Shown: one piece after another, positions 10,726 through 22,160 of the stretch
Numbering within the stretch: position 1 is the first letter of the stretch
Layout: every line of letters begins with the position of its first letter
Assembly (NCBI GenBank): GCA_945859605.1
Contig: OX243817.1
Location: 29,955,254-30,019,253, forward strand
Source: Lumbricus rubellus
Lineage: Eukaryota; Annelida; Clitellata; Crassiclitellata; Lumbricidae
Reading direction: 5' to 3'
Length of the DNA stretch: 64,000 nt
Made by a program: the position numbers and the translations under genes
The notes under the pieces: generated by a model
What the model was told of the DNA's origin: nothing
The model's input: the letters and a program-made list of their open reading frames with translations, nothing else
Database searches by the model: none

Positions 10726-13700
10726 TTATCGCTTCAACACGTCTATGCAGTAGTCTGCTTCGAGGTCAAGTGACTGCGGAGTGTCGGAAAGCTCCACGCT
10801 TTCTCCGTCGAAACAGAACTTGAGCGTTCCAAAGTCTTTTCCAACTGTGCGACAAAATTCCCTCATCAGTTTCTCCATCGGCTCGTCCTGTCAAATGCAC
10901 CAAATAATTTTTATTTATTTATTTAATTTTTTTCCCTGAAATAAAACAACAAACATGATACAATTATGGCAGTGAAAAATCATTCTGTATAAGAGCACAA
11001 AAGGTGTTGCTGGAATCTTAGACATGCCTAAGGGCAGAATACTAAAGATAAGAGCACCCCAACATTGACACAATTTTGTTTTCCCCTGCATCAAATCAGC
11101 CTGAAGATTCTTGTACTGTCTTCATGATGAGAAGTTTTTGTAATATACATGTACAAGCGTTTATCACTTATTCGCACTTTGGCTACTCTACACTTGACTT
11201 GTGAAAACAATAGATTGAATTCAGTCCTTATTGTTGTAAAGGCTTCAGCACACGTCTTTCACCAGTTAATGTCTTCGATGGATCATGATAATGAGTCAAC
11301 TAAAATTGAATTTTCTAACGATGCAGGATGCTTTTCATGCGGGAAGATACGATAATCATTACTATCGATTATGTTCTGTTGCAGCTGTCTATGTTGCGAT
11401 CTTATTTTGAAGTTTCCTCTAAATTGTTTCTAATCGGTCTCTGTGTAATTCCAAACTGTATCTATCAAATGACCTCCCGCGACCTATGCTGATGCTGTCA
11501 CTGGATTGGCTGTCCAATCCCACCCCAGCAATGTTATTAGCATCACACGTGCGTTAATGTTAAAACATAACCAACAGTTCCAAGAGACTTGAAACATGAA
11601 ACTGTACTGCAAACAAAACACAAACTGTACAATTTGAATTGGTTAAAGTTTACAAGTAGTAACTTAGGTGCTGTTAGGTGCTGTTCTTAGATAATCTAAC
11701 ATGCAAATACTTCTTAGTTATTCGGCATATTGATTAAAGTGACCGCTCCATTACCTTTCGGATGCTCAACGTTGTCTTTGATCTGCTCTCCTTCATCTGT
11801 AGATTCAAACGTATCAGCATTCGATCTTCGACTGCATTAACCGTTTCCACGGGAACGGGCGATAAGCGATCTTGACTGCTGTTAATGTGACAGTCTGTTA
11901 AGAAACGAACACAAAAGTCAACAGAATGAGGTTTACTTCTTCCCTCCGTCTTAAGCATCCCTCCGTGCGAGTGTAGCCATGCCTAGAATGTGAACCCATG
12001 CTTTATGTCCTTTGTCTCTCAAATGTCCTTGGCCCTCCAGTAATGCTCAATAACCTGTTCATCCATAATTACGTTACATGACCCGTTTCAATGTGTAATT
12101 CCAAGAAGACAGATGAATGAATTTTCTTGCTCACCAAGAATATCAGCCACCGTAATTCCCAACGCATTCGGTGAATCGTAGATGTGAATCGTTGAATCGT
12201 TGAAGAACATGAAAATGTCGTTTTCGCCTACATCCTCCATCGCCGCGATTGATGAAAATACTCGAGCAAAAGACTCGGCCTTAAACAGAGAAAAGAACAG
12301 AGTCTCAGTTTGCTCAGCATGCAGCTGCTAGTTACATTGCTCCTTGCATGTCCCAGAGAAAAAATGCAGCAGAAATCCTACGTGCCGATTTGCGAAGTAT
12401 CACAGTATATAAATAACAAGTCGCATTGCTGCCTGTTTCAACGCCGTTTTGAAAAGTAACCGTTGACAGAAACTGGCCTGTGATTGGTCGGTGTGAGAAA
12501 TCCTTTGTAGTTGCAGTGATTAATTATCAAAGTACAATAAGCAGTTTTATATTAACGAGGTATACAATTCCTATATGGACTTAGCGTTTTACCAGCCCTG
12601 TATGGGCCTGTTTGCAGTTACCAATAGAATATATATATTTATGTGTGTATATAATATATATATATATATATATACAATATATGTATGTATAGTTGTATAC
12701 AATATATATATATGTATATATACACATAAATATTATTTATATATATATATATATTATACAATTATATTTACTTCATGAAAGCATAGAGCAAACAATTAAA
12801 AAAAGAGCATAATAAATACCGGTTTAATTTGGAACTTCTTTACGCCAGATGGCATTCTTATTTTTATGGCAAATGAATGACTATCGGTCGTCAGACACGG
12901 ATCATTGTCAACAATCATGACGTCATCGTCATTTTCGTTCATTGTTTTCTTCATCTTTTGAAGAGCGCTGAAAAGCAGTAATTCTTTCAACATTATGCAA
13001 AACAAGAAGACATAATTTAGGGCAATCCAAGTTAATCACATTTATGTTTTTATGTAAAGCTAAACCTACACGTTATTCTTGAAGTCAACAAATTAAGCCT
13101 TTAACGACCAGCGTGTACTAAAAAGCATTGAAAACATATGCAGCTGGTCATTAAAGGGTTAAAATAGAAATTATTCAAGCTAAAACATCTTGAACAAAAA
13201 TCATTCTATGGACTTAGGTATATAACGCCCCTTCAAAGACCTACTCAGAAGCGCTCCCAGACCATCCATGGCCTAAAAAGCGACTTGAGTGATTTCTGAA
13301 ACGAAGTCTGATTGGTCAGAGGAAATATGCAGAGTGCCAAAAAGAGAAAGCTTGGCACTGCCTAGCAGTCAAGCGAGTCCATGGAGCTGTAAGTTACCCG
13401 TCCGTCGTACAGCGAAGAGCCCGATGCACTACAACATCGAATGCTGGGTGACAGTAAATATTTCTTTACACATTTAGTAATGCACAATTCTAAATATAAT
13501 TAAAAAAATAAAATTTCAGATTACTAAAAAATGCTGAAATTACTTCATGGCAGCCTTGACTCCTTTCTTCATACGTTTTCCTTTCTTCACTGCGACGCGT
13601 TTTGGCGTGGAAGGAGGAGTTGGTTCTTTCACCTCAGCGCAAACTTCATCAATTTTTAACGCTTCATTCCTGAATAGCCATAAACTGAATACGTGAGACA

Positions 13701-15147
13701 CAATTTATAATAAAACTGAAATGGTTTAACTGTGCTTTATTGGCATTTTGCGTAAAACCATTCTGATACAATAGTAGGGCCTATACCACTACTTATTGTT
13801 TACAAATCTACAGTAAAAATACAACCCTTGCAAAAGTGTCTCATTTCATAATTTTATCGACTTAGAGTCATTTGAAAAGACAGGTAGCACCTTTACTCAA
13901 CAGTATTTTTAGGAAAATGAATTACGATAATTCAACAACAGAAACTTCAGTCGCAGTCTACAATATCAGATGACATCTTAAATAAAACGTTGAATTGAAT
14001 GATCTCACTCAGACCTTCTGAAAACAGACGGTTCAAATGAAGCATACCAACTTCATACACAGTATTACACACCCCATAGATATAAACAGGAAATATATTA
14101 ATCATTAATGTTTTATAATCCAAGAACTATAGATGCATGTTTTGTTTGATCAAAAACGATGTCCAATTGACAATTCCAGCAGAACAAAAATGTGGGACTG
14201 ACACTTTTAGTCTCACTACTTTCACTAGGGCTTCAACAGGCTTTACAAAACAAGTCAAGTTTCAGCAAAAGCATTTTCAGAACTACTAACTGATTATAAC
14301 TTGAAACGGTAGAGTTTCCATCACTGTCCTGCTCTGCTGTTTTCTTCCTGACGTCTCTGGGTAACGGTTCTTTGTATACTTCTGAAAAAGAGCAAGTAAC
14401 AAACGTATTTTTAATAGATTCAATTCAGGTATATATGTTCACCTCATATATAATAATGAAGTAAATTGCTAATTTACTTCAGTGTAATGTAAAGAAACAA
14501 ATGGTGGCCAATTGGTCAGAGTGCAAGCCTATATATTATTTTCCCAGTAGCGATTCGTACACCCTTGTCTGCAAAGTATCAAGTATCAAGTCATTATGGT
14601 AGATAATTTCATACCATACTATTTCACACCCACGGGCAGTGCTTAATCTTTTACCCGATTGCCCCGAGCATATCCGCTGAAAACAAGCTTAAAATTAAAA
14701 GTGAATGGGTAAAGGGTTAGTGTAGAAAAATAAGTGCCTGGACGCCTCTACTTTTTCAGGCCTAATATGTGGCAGGACTGGGTTTAGATTGAAATTAAAT
14801 GCCTGGACCCCGTCCATTCCCAGTCACACTAAAGGCCAGTCACTAAGCTCATGTGCTGTGCTGTGCATGAAGTTAGAATAGATCAAAACAGCTCGATTTG
14901 CTTAACAGATTCTTTTTCGTACCTTTTCGTTGCACACGCTTTGCAGCTGCACGAGAAATTTGATTCGTGTAAATAGAATTCTCCGAAGAAAGATTAAGAT
15001 CGACCGGCGACTGAGAGTCAGAGGCGATTTGCTTCGCCAGTCCTCGTCTCGTCCGTGGTCGAGATTGGCTGACGGGCTTAACATCGCCATCACTGTCACT
15101 TGAAGCACTCATTTCTCCTTCTAGAAGCCGCTTCTGTACAAACACTT
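10726..15147 (-). CDS. NFATC2IP: NFATC2-interacting protein (NIP45) homologue, two SUMO-like domains
   Basis: Nuclear protein of the Rad60/Esc2/NIP45 family, known to bind the SUMO machinery through C-terminal SUMO-like domains. Minus-strand exons: 15147-14923, 14381-14301, 13669-13544 (acceptor uncertain, may be 13661), 12967-12820, 12279-12135, 11894-11755, 10887-10726 (TAA). The first SUMO-like domain spans the 12967, 12279 and 11894 exons: SHSFAIKIRMPSGVKKFQIK through ITVADILDCHI. This lines up with the vertebrate GVADIIDC end. The second spans the last two exons (DRMLIRLNLQMKESRSK to FCFDGESVEL, ending DYCIDVLKR). The N-terminal part is serine- and acid-rich (MSASSDSDGD at 15112), basic and probably disordered. 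The 15147 exon opens with an acceptor, so it may continue an upstream coding exon that I did not find; otherwise translation starts at 15112. Confidence 0.82.
12630..12775. repeat. AT-rich (TATA)n microsatellite
   Basis: Interrupted TA and TATG runs lie in the NFATC2IP intron between the two exons that form the first SUMO-like domain. Confidence 0.9.
13093..13162. mobile_element. 70-bp TTAA MITE
   Basis: It is bounded by TTAA, with ends GCCTTTAACGACCAG and CTGGTCATTAAAGGG that pair as inverted repeats. The core differs from the other subfamilies. It is in an NFATC2IP intron. Confidence 0.75.
13220..13275 (-). mobile_element. LINE/SINE tail fragment
   Basis: It contains cgccccttcaaagacctact followed by cagaagcgctcccag, the plus-strand view of the common tail. 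It has no coding remnant. Confidence 0.45.
13670..14300. other. NFATC2IP intron, no clear feature
   Basis: An AT-rich intron. A tiny exon flanked by cag and gtgaga near 14005-14030 on the minus strand was considered but does not repair the phase between its neighbours. Nothing else is recognisable. Confidence 0.4.
14643..14720. mobile_element. 78-bp TTAA MITE, subfamily alpha
   Basis: The left end is TTAATCTTTTACCCG and the right end GGGTAAAGGGTTAg (last base of TTAA mutated). The core (gccccgagcatatccgctga) is shared with the copies at 38578, 39380 and 51516. It is in an NFATC2IP intron. Confidence 0.75.
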
Positions 15148-15270
15148 CTGAAGCACAATAAATTCCAATACAAGTAAGTAAAAAGATATATGCAGCTGTG
15201 TCTAAATAATTCAAATGTAAATTAAAGTCGACAAGCCATATACTCACTCAGATTTCAGTAGACGAATATG

Positions 15271-15518
15271 GCCATAGCAGATTGGGGCAGAATAGAGCGC
15301 ATATGACCCTAACCAATACAACGCCTAACCCTCACCCTATACAACCCTCTTGATGCATGACCTGACCCTAACCACCTGTAAACTTACACATTATATCCTT
15401 TATTGTCGATATTTTAAAAAGCTATGTTTACAGACAATAACTCACTCACTCACTTACTGATGTGGAAATATTAGGCTGTAGGTCAGAGTGCTCTATTCTT
15501 CCCCATCTGGAGTGGCCA
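15271..15518. mobile_element. MITE with 38-bp inverted ends
   Basis: The left arm (GGCCATAGCAGATTGGGG, then cagaatagagcgc) is the imperfect reverse complement of the right arm (15481-15518). The interior has degenerate CCTAACC and ACTC runs. It lies upstream of the first visible NFATC2IP exon. Family unknown. Confidence 0.55.
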
Positions 15519-15807
15519 AGTTTGCTTACTGACTGCATATCGGCAACCCAGCCAATGTATTCATCTACCCAGTTTTCTGCTTATTGCGGGGTAATGTAAT
15601 GTAAAACTTTGAGTTTCTCAGCACCCACAAAAGCCAGGTCAGGGAGACCAGACTCGGTGGTATACCAAATCAAATACGCCATAGCCAAACTGTTCCCTTC
15701 ATTCCGAGGCCGGGGCAAGCCAATGAGACAGCATGGGGCTACGGTGGTAATCGGTGAAGGCGGTCGTGTAGTGGTTCAGGCGTAGTCAGTTCAGTTTATA
15801 GTCGCAG

Positions 15808-15996
15808 TGGAAAATAAAATTAGAGCGCGACCATCGACGACATTGTTCATCAATTCAGCTTCAATTTCAGCAGAATGACTGCACTAACCCTAAAACTAAC
15901 CCTAACCGACCCTCACGACACCTAACCTGAGCCCTAACCGACCCTCACGACGCCTAACCTGAGCCCTAACCGGCCCTGACGCGCTCTAATTTTATT
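15808..15996. mobile_element. Short inverted-repeat element with CCTAACC-type interior
   Basis: The arms aataaaattagagcgcg (left) and its reverse complement (right, 15973-15996) flank about 150 bases. These include two near-identical blocks built from ctaaccgaccctcacgac. The tagagcgc motif also occurs in the ends of the element at 15271, so the two may be related. The CCTAA runs are not an intact telomere. Confidence 0.5.
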
Positions 15997-16734
15997 GCAT
16001 TCGTTAACGGCCATATTGTTTGGAGTACGGGCAGCCAGTCTGCACGTTTACCGAAAATAGGAGAGGAGAGTGCAAGCGGAGGCGAGGCTAGGTTAAAGAA
16101 CGACGTAGGAGGAAGTAACTGGTGGAGGTAGGTAGGAGGATACGCAAACTGAAGAATGCCATTGCAAAGCATACTCTATTCTTGTAACAGCAAGCAGCTA
16201 ACCACCTAGACGTCATACAGTGAAATTATAAACCAATGGTAGAAAACGATTCACAAGTCAAAATGCGCTACTGAAATTGCATAGCAGAATTTGCGTGGGT
16301 TCAAATTCAATAGAATAACGCTTAAAAGTACTAAACACTTGTGGGAATGCAGATAAACTACAGGTTTCGATCGTATATTCCGTAAAAACCACACATTCGT
16401 ACGAAGTACACACTTTTTTGGACTTTAAATCTGACTTTGCGCCATTCAGTAAAAAATACCAAACAAAATCAAGAAATCTATTTGAGTGGATCGATCACTC
16501 GTAAAATTAGTTCCATATCCTCTTCATACTCAAGCATAGATGTCGCCCCAATTCAAACTTTTTATTATTTATACATCATGTATTCAAATTATATTATTAT
16601 GGTATTTTTAAATATTCACAGGAAATTTTGATGCAACACATAATAATTATTCTGCGCTTTTCTTTCAAAATATATATAAAACTACTATTTTGGTTTGTAA
16701 AGAAGATGAAACTTTGTGACTCCGATTATCGCTC

Positions 16735-16910
16735 AAGTCTTCTTTACGTTCTCTGCCAAGTGGCAGGTCCAAACGTCCAATGTTTCCACTTTTCACGCTG
16801 TTGTGCCATGTCCTTCAGTTCTCTGTATCCATCTTCCATCATCTCGTCCAGCAGTTTTTGTCTAGGCCTTCCTCTGCACCGCTTTCCCTCAAGTATCAGT
16901 ATCGCTCAAG
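16735..16910 (-). mobile_element. LINE fragment (reverse-transcriptase C-terminus)
   Basis: The minus strand reads [20 protein letters not shown] and then [15 protein letters not shown] before a stop. The GRGRP and AQxRxxW pattern is typical of the C-terminus of non-LTR retrotransposon polyproteins. It differs in type from the GPxxWNxLP stubs, so at least two LINE lineages left remains here. Confidence 0.65.
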
Positions 16911-16934
16911 TATCAGTCACAAACTAATCACAAG

Positions 16935-17110
16935 GGGGCCCGATAGGTTAATGGATAAGTACACGTTGGCGTAGAGAGCGCGAGAGGTAGCAGCGAGTTC
17001 GAGCCCCGTACAGGACGGACGTGCTGTATTATAGGCTGCTATTAGCGCCAATTATTGCAGGCTGTCTGTTCAGTTGGTATAGTTAAGATTTTTGTATGGA
17101 CTCACTCCTC
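16935..17110 (+). mobile_element. tRNA-derived SINE
   Basis: A tRNA-like head has an A-box (taggttaatgg) and a B-box (gagttcgagcccc) at tRNA spacing. It is followed by a tail containing tattgcaggctgtctgttc and a TA microsatellite. A tail with the same ttgcaggctgtctgttc motif recurs at 31745-31830. It is not an intact tRNA: the acceptor stem does not close. Confidence 0.65.
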
Positions 17111-17112
17111 CC

Positions 17113-17115
<3 letters not shown>

Positions 17116-17168
<53 letters not shown>
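17116..17168. repeat. (TA)n microsatellite
   Basis: A perfect TA run of about 26 units directly follows the SINE tail. Confidence 0.95.
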
Positions 17169-17171
<3 letters not shown>

Positions 17172-17492
17172 GCTTTTGAATTTGGGGGGGATATTACTCT
17201 TATATGATTTTCCCAGGAGAGGATGTTAGGCCTACTTATATGCATGGGCCTACATGTGAACAACTGGCGATTTTTCTTGTGGAGGAAGAAATGTAATTCC
17301 TGGGAGAATTACATCCTCCTTCCCCCCCCCCCCCGCAGATGCCATGCCTAGATTAAACACGAGCAGCAATGGTCACTCACTGATCGATATCAAAAGTGAC
17401 GTGAGTTACGACCAATCGTTTTAATCAACGATCACGTATTCACTGGCAGCTCTATCGACCACTTGGCACCTCGATCGGAACGTGTCTCTCAC

Positions 17493-17684
<192 letters not shown>

Positions 17685-18040
17685 CTAGACCTCAAGACCT
17701 CGCCAAGTGTTCGTTAGATGGCGTTGGCTGCCATGGTAACCAAGGGTCACCTGACGTAGTAAAGCAAACGACTTGCACGCTACGGTTGTGTTCTTCTTAG
17801 GCCTACAGCCGGCTAATAAGCAAGGAGAAAGGAAACTTTATGGTACGCTCATCGGATAAAGTTTCGTTTTTCCTGAATTTGTGTCTCAAGAAAATGTTGG
17901 TGGAACTATTCCAGTAACTGCACAATACAACGTACGGTAGGTAGGGGGCTCATTTTATTTGATTTTCATGCAATAGGTGTTAGGATTGGCTATTAGGCGT
18001 ATTATGGACCTAAGCATTGCTGTCCGTTGTGGGTCTACAC

Positions 18041-18173
18041 CATAGGCGCAACCACCCTATGGGACCCACCAACTTTTGAGTGGTCCCCTGACTTTATTAT
18101 TATGGTCCCCCCAACTTTTAGGACGTGATTCATTATGGTCCCTCTCAACTTTTAGGACGCGATTGCGCCTATG
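18041..18173. mobile_element. 133-bp hAT-like MITE with 8-bp target duplication
   Basis: The ends CATAGGCGCAA and TTGCGCCTATG are inverted repeats. Flanking octamers GTCTACAC (18033-18040) and CTCTACAC (18174-18181) match at seven of eight positions, as expected for an aged hAT-type duplication. The interior has two copies of a ggtccc...aacttttag motif. It has no coding capacity. Confidence 0.7.
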
Positions 18174-18439
18174 CTCTACACCAGTCAGAAGCGGAGACTT
18201 AGGAGAACGGACAGAGACGGTACCCCAAATTTGAATGGGCATAGATCATGTATTCATGTTTAATTCACAATATTTCATAAACAAAATTTTAATAAATGTC
18301 ATTGTAAATTTCAGCAATGTCTTCCACTTTTGGTGGACTGGGCAGCAAAACTGATCGTGTGTCACAGTCTCACGTACTGTAGGCTATAGTTCCATGAATA
18401 GCCTACACCCTGCAGTTACATGCATAGATAAGAGCTTCC

Positions 18440-18572
18440 ATGTCAACCGTGGTTGGACTGGGAGCGCTTCTGAGTGGATTTCTTGAAGAGGCGCTATATA
18501 AATTCTTGAAATGAATGAATGAATGAATGAATGAATGAATGAATGAATAAATGAATGAATGAATGAATGAAC
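18440..18572 (+). mobile_element. LINE/SINE 3' tail ending in (GAAT)n
   Basis: The tail ggactgggagcgcttctgag, then ttcttgaagaggcgctatat, runs directly into an (AATG)n array. This is the commonest dispersed sequence in the window. No open frame remains. Confidence 0.65.
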
Positions 18573-18756
18573 TACCGTACTACGGTCTTCGTACATACCA
18601 GGTCTTGAAAATTGTTGTGCTGTTGACAATCACAATGATAATTAGTTTATGACTTTTGCAAATGAGTTGAAAATTGATATCAATGTAGAATATTGATTGG
18701 TTGATAGCACTTTGATTGCCATCTGTGTGACCGTGTACCAATTATAAATCTTGATC

Positions 18757-19172
18757 GGTGCCCTCCCTCCCTCCCTCCCTCCCTCCCTCCCTCCCTCCCT
18801 CCCTCCCTCCCTCCCTCCCTCCCTCCCTCCCTCCCTCCCTCCCTCCCTCCCTCCCTCCCTCCCTCCCTCCCTCCCTCCCTCCCTCCCTCCCTCCCTCCCT
18901 CCCTCCCTCCCTCCCTCCCTCCCTCCCTCCCTCCCTCCCTCCCTCCCTCCCTCCCTCCCTCCCTCCCTCCCTCCCTCCCTCCCTCCCTCCCTCCCTCCCT
19001 CCCTCCCTCCCTCCCTCCCTCCCTCCCTCCCTCCCTCCCTCCCTCCCTCCCTCCCTCCCTCCCTCCCTCCCTCCCTCCCTCCCTCCCTCCCTCCCTCCCT
19101 CCCTCCCTCCCTCCCTCCCTCCCTCCCTCCCTCCCTCCCTCCCTCCCTCCCTCCCTCCCTCCCTCCCTCCCT
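18757..19172. repeat. (CCCT)n microsatellite, about 415 bp
   Basis: More than 100 essentially perfect tetranucleotide units are present. The purine/pyrimidine asymmetry is total: one strand has only C and T. Reading frames of repeated Pro-Ser-Leu here are artefacts of the repeat. Confidence 0.98.
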
Positions 19173-19510
19173 CTAGCTTGCCGTCAGTATAGGCCTAGGG
19201 CCTATATCAGCTGTTGCCATAATAAGGAATACAGAACGACCAATGGAGTGTGCAGACTATAGACAGTATAGGTCTAAAGCTGCGCATTTATTGTCGACAG
19301 CAAATAGTAGGCCTATTATAGGGAAAGGCATGCAACCTAGACGCCGTTCGTAGAACTGTGTGAAATTATACATGTATACATTACACATTACATATGCACA
19401 TAGGCCTACATATAGCCTACATACGCATATACAATTATGCATACACATGTGCATATGCATATACACATACATACACATAATATTATGCATATACATAATA
19501 TTATATATAT

Positions 19511-20790
19511 ATACTAGCTGGGATACCCGGCGATGCCCGGGAATTTTATGTAATGGCCGTGAAGCTGTGTCGACGCAATGGAAATAGCAACGGTTTGGGG
19601 TTTCACGCCCCACCATGGCGCCTCCACTGGCTGGACCTGACGGTCCTCTGACTGCATGCAAAGTTTCATATCAATAGCTGCAAAACTGCCAAAAAATGCC
19701 CCACCCTCCCCAAAAAATTTCGCCTCCTAAGCAACGCCCTGCTCCACCCGGCCCCTGCGGGGCGAGGTGTGTTGGTTGGTGGCGAGGTGGTCCCGGTGAC
19801 ACCCTATTTAGCTGCAACTTTTCAGGTGAATAGCTGTGAAACTATGGCGATGGTAAAAACAATGTAAAAAATGGAGTTTTTGCCCCCCCCATTCTCCCTC
19901 TGGTGGCAGAGATTCGTCAACTCGTTTTCTGGGAGGACCTGACGGTCCTCTGTCTAAATGCAAAATTTGCCCTCAATAGCTGAAAAAATTTCGCCCCCAA
20001 AACATTTCACCCCCCTAAACAACGCCCTGCCCCGCCCGGCCCCTGTGGGGCGAGCGAGGTGTGTGTTGGTTGGGGGCAAGGTGGTCCCGGTGGCATCCTA
20101 TCTAGCTGCAACGTTTCAGGAGAATAGCTGCGAAACTATGGCGATGGTGTAAAAATGGGGAAAATGGAGTTTTGGGGTCCCCCCCATTTTCCCCCTGGCG
20201 GTAGAGATTCGCCAACTGGTTTTTTGGGAGGACCTGACGGCCCTCTGTCTAAATGCAAAATTTGACACCAATAGCTGAAAAATTTCGCCCCCCTAAAAAT
20301 TTTGCCCCCCTCCTAAACAACGCCCGGCCCCTGCGGGGCGAGCGAGGTGTGTGTTAGTTGGGGGGGCAAGGTGGTCCCGGTGGCATCCTATCTAGCTGCA
20401 ACGTTTCAGGTGAATAGCTTGAAACTATGGCGATGGTGTAAAAATATAGAAAATGGAGTTTTGGGGTCCCCCCCATTTTCCCCCTGGTGGTAGAGATTCG
20501 CCAACTTGTTTTCTCGGAGGACCTGACGGTCCTCTGTCCAAATGCAAAATTTGACATCAATAGCTGCCAAAAAAATTTTTCGCCCCCCCAAAAATTCCCC
20601 CCATCTTGGCCCCCATGGGGTTAGAAATTCGCCAACCCCTGCACTTGCTAAGTTTGATGGAGCCCTGTCTACGTGCAAAGTTTCAGATCAATAGCTGCGA
20701 AACTGTGGGCGTGTATTCTGGACAAATATACATATATACATACATACATACATACATACATACATCCTTTCTTATAGATATAGATATATA
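19511..20790 (+). mobile_element. Hairpin-ended interspersed element, copy A
   Basis: It starts at tactagctgggataCCCGG. The CCCGG-CGATGC-CCGGG hairpin lies about 15 bases in. It ends in a (CATA)n tail followed by ttatagatatagatata. The interior carries about three tandem units of roughly 300 bp (marker motifs: gcaacgtttcaggtgaatag, cctgacggtcctctgtc, cggcccctgcggggcgag). It lacks long coding frames. The class is uncertain: the terminal hairpin and microsatellite tail recall Helitron-like or SINE-like families. Confidence 0.7.
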
Positions 20791-21199
20791 TACACTGTGT
20801 CCCAATAAATCGGGACCCCTTTTTATAATGTGAATAAAACAGGGAAATCTGAATCGATTTTCAAAATTTCAAAACTGTTTTTATCCTGAGATAATTATCT
20901 TCCACCGATTCAAATATGAAGTTTCTGGCATGAATATTGACATCACAATTACGTCATTTGCATCAGAGAATTCAAATGTTAAGTACCGAACACAACGATT
21001 TTTGTTGACATTTGGTTTCGATATGTAAATTAACGACGTCATTATGACGTAATTTTTTAGTGAGGGCCGTTTATAAATTACCAATTTGTAGATAATTATC
21101 TCAGGATAAAAACAGTTTTGAAATTTTGACAATCGATGAATATTTGCCAGTTTTATTCACATTACAAAAAGGGGTCCCGATTTATTGGGACACAGTGTA
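20791..21199. mobile_element. Mariner-like MITE with long inverted ends
   Basis: It begins TACACTGTGTCCCAATAAAT and ends with the reverse complement. The inverted ends extend, with gaps, to the tttttatcctgagataatta segments, so most of the 409 bp can fold on itself. TA lies at both borders, as for Tc1/mariner insertions. It abuts the 3' tail of copy A. Confidence 0.7.
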
Positions 21200-22142
21200 C
21201 ATTATAATCCATTAAGTGCTTCTTCATGGCTAGGCCTATCTTTCTGTCATAATTATATACCTACCTGCATACGAAGGTGCGCATGCAGTAGGCCTAAGCA
21301 CTGTTCAGAATAATTATTTCTACCGACATCAGCGATTCAGCGACCTTTTAATTGTTGCCACGATGCAGAACTGATGCCGTTCAACTGTGCGCATAAATAC
21401 CTTCATCAGCCGAATGATAAGCCTTAAATTCCGCCAGTGCTTGCACTCTGACGCTGCCAGTCCCAAGCATGGTTAGAGGAGGAGGGTGACGCTAATGATC
21501 ATTGCTATCGCATGTGCAGTGTTGTTAAACTGAAGCTAGGCCTATACTATTGATATAATGAAGTCTAGGTCTAAATCTCGGATTTAGAAACGTAAAAGGT
21601 GTTTAGGCCCTAACATTTAGCACATGTCATGCGCGCAGAAGAAACCAGAGACGTAGGCTACTTGATCGACTTTCACGTAAGGCCGTCGGGATTCTTAGTG
21701 TAGGCTCATATCGGGCGTAGAGCATACAGTAGGGTAGGCCTATAGCCTTATATTACAGGTGTTTAGGCTATATTGCTGGTGTATTTGCATATACGTCCAC
21801 GTGAAAAAATTTCTATTATGCAGTCTTTTATTTGCGTATAGGCCAAAGCAAAGCTACGAAGACACGCGTAAAAGCAAGTGATAGGACTATATAAGAGGAT
21901 TAAGTTATTTTATCGATCTAAAATCCTCATGAATCATGATTTACGCTGTTTTCGATTCTTCTTTATCTCGATCTTTTTTCATCTCTTTCCCCCACAATCC
22001 TCTTACCGAGTAAAATAACAGCAACACTATTTTTCTAAAATTCTATTAAACCCTTCTGAAGAGACTTAATACCATGTTCGCTATGATTCTATCAAACGCT
22101 CACGAAGGTGCTTAAATGTTCGATGTTCCACTTGCAATGTAG
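21200..22142. other. Intergenic segment rich in TAGGCCT motifs
   Basis: No gene or element is recognised. Many gtaggcctata-type short motifs occur. It probably includes the promoter of the gene starting at 22161. Confidence 0.4.
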
Positions 22143-22160
22143 ATCGTGGAACCATCCATC

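Larger units (their letters stand above)
15148..17100. other. Intergenic block upstream of NFATC2IP
   Basis: Apart from the elements listed separately, this stretch holds only AT-rich sequence and a weak minus-strand open frame at 15966-16172 with no family signature. A 5' exon or promoter of NFATC2IP may lie here but I could not define it. Confidence 0.35.

Noticed and set aside
15890..15985. Telomere remnant (CCTAACC runs)
   Set aside because: Only a few degenerate units in longer 30-bp repeats and enclosed by inverted arms; not a true telomere array.
18751..19192. PPSL repeat frames
   Set aside because: They are translations of the (CCCT)n microsatellite.
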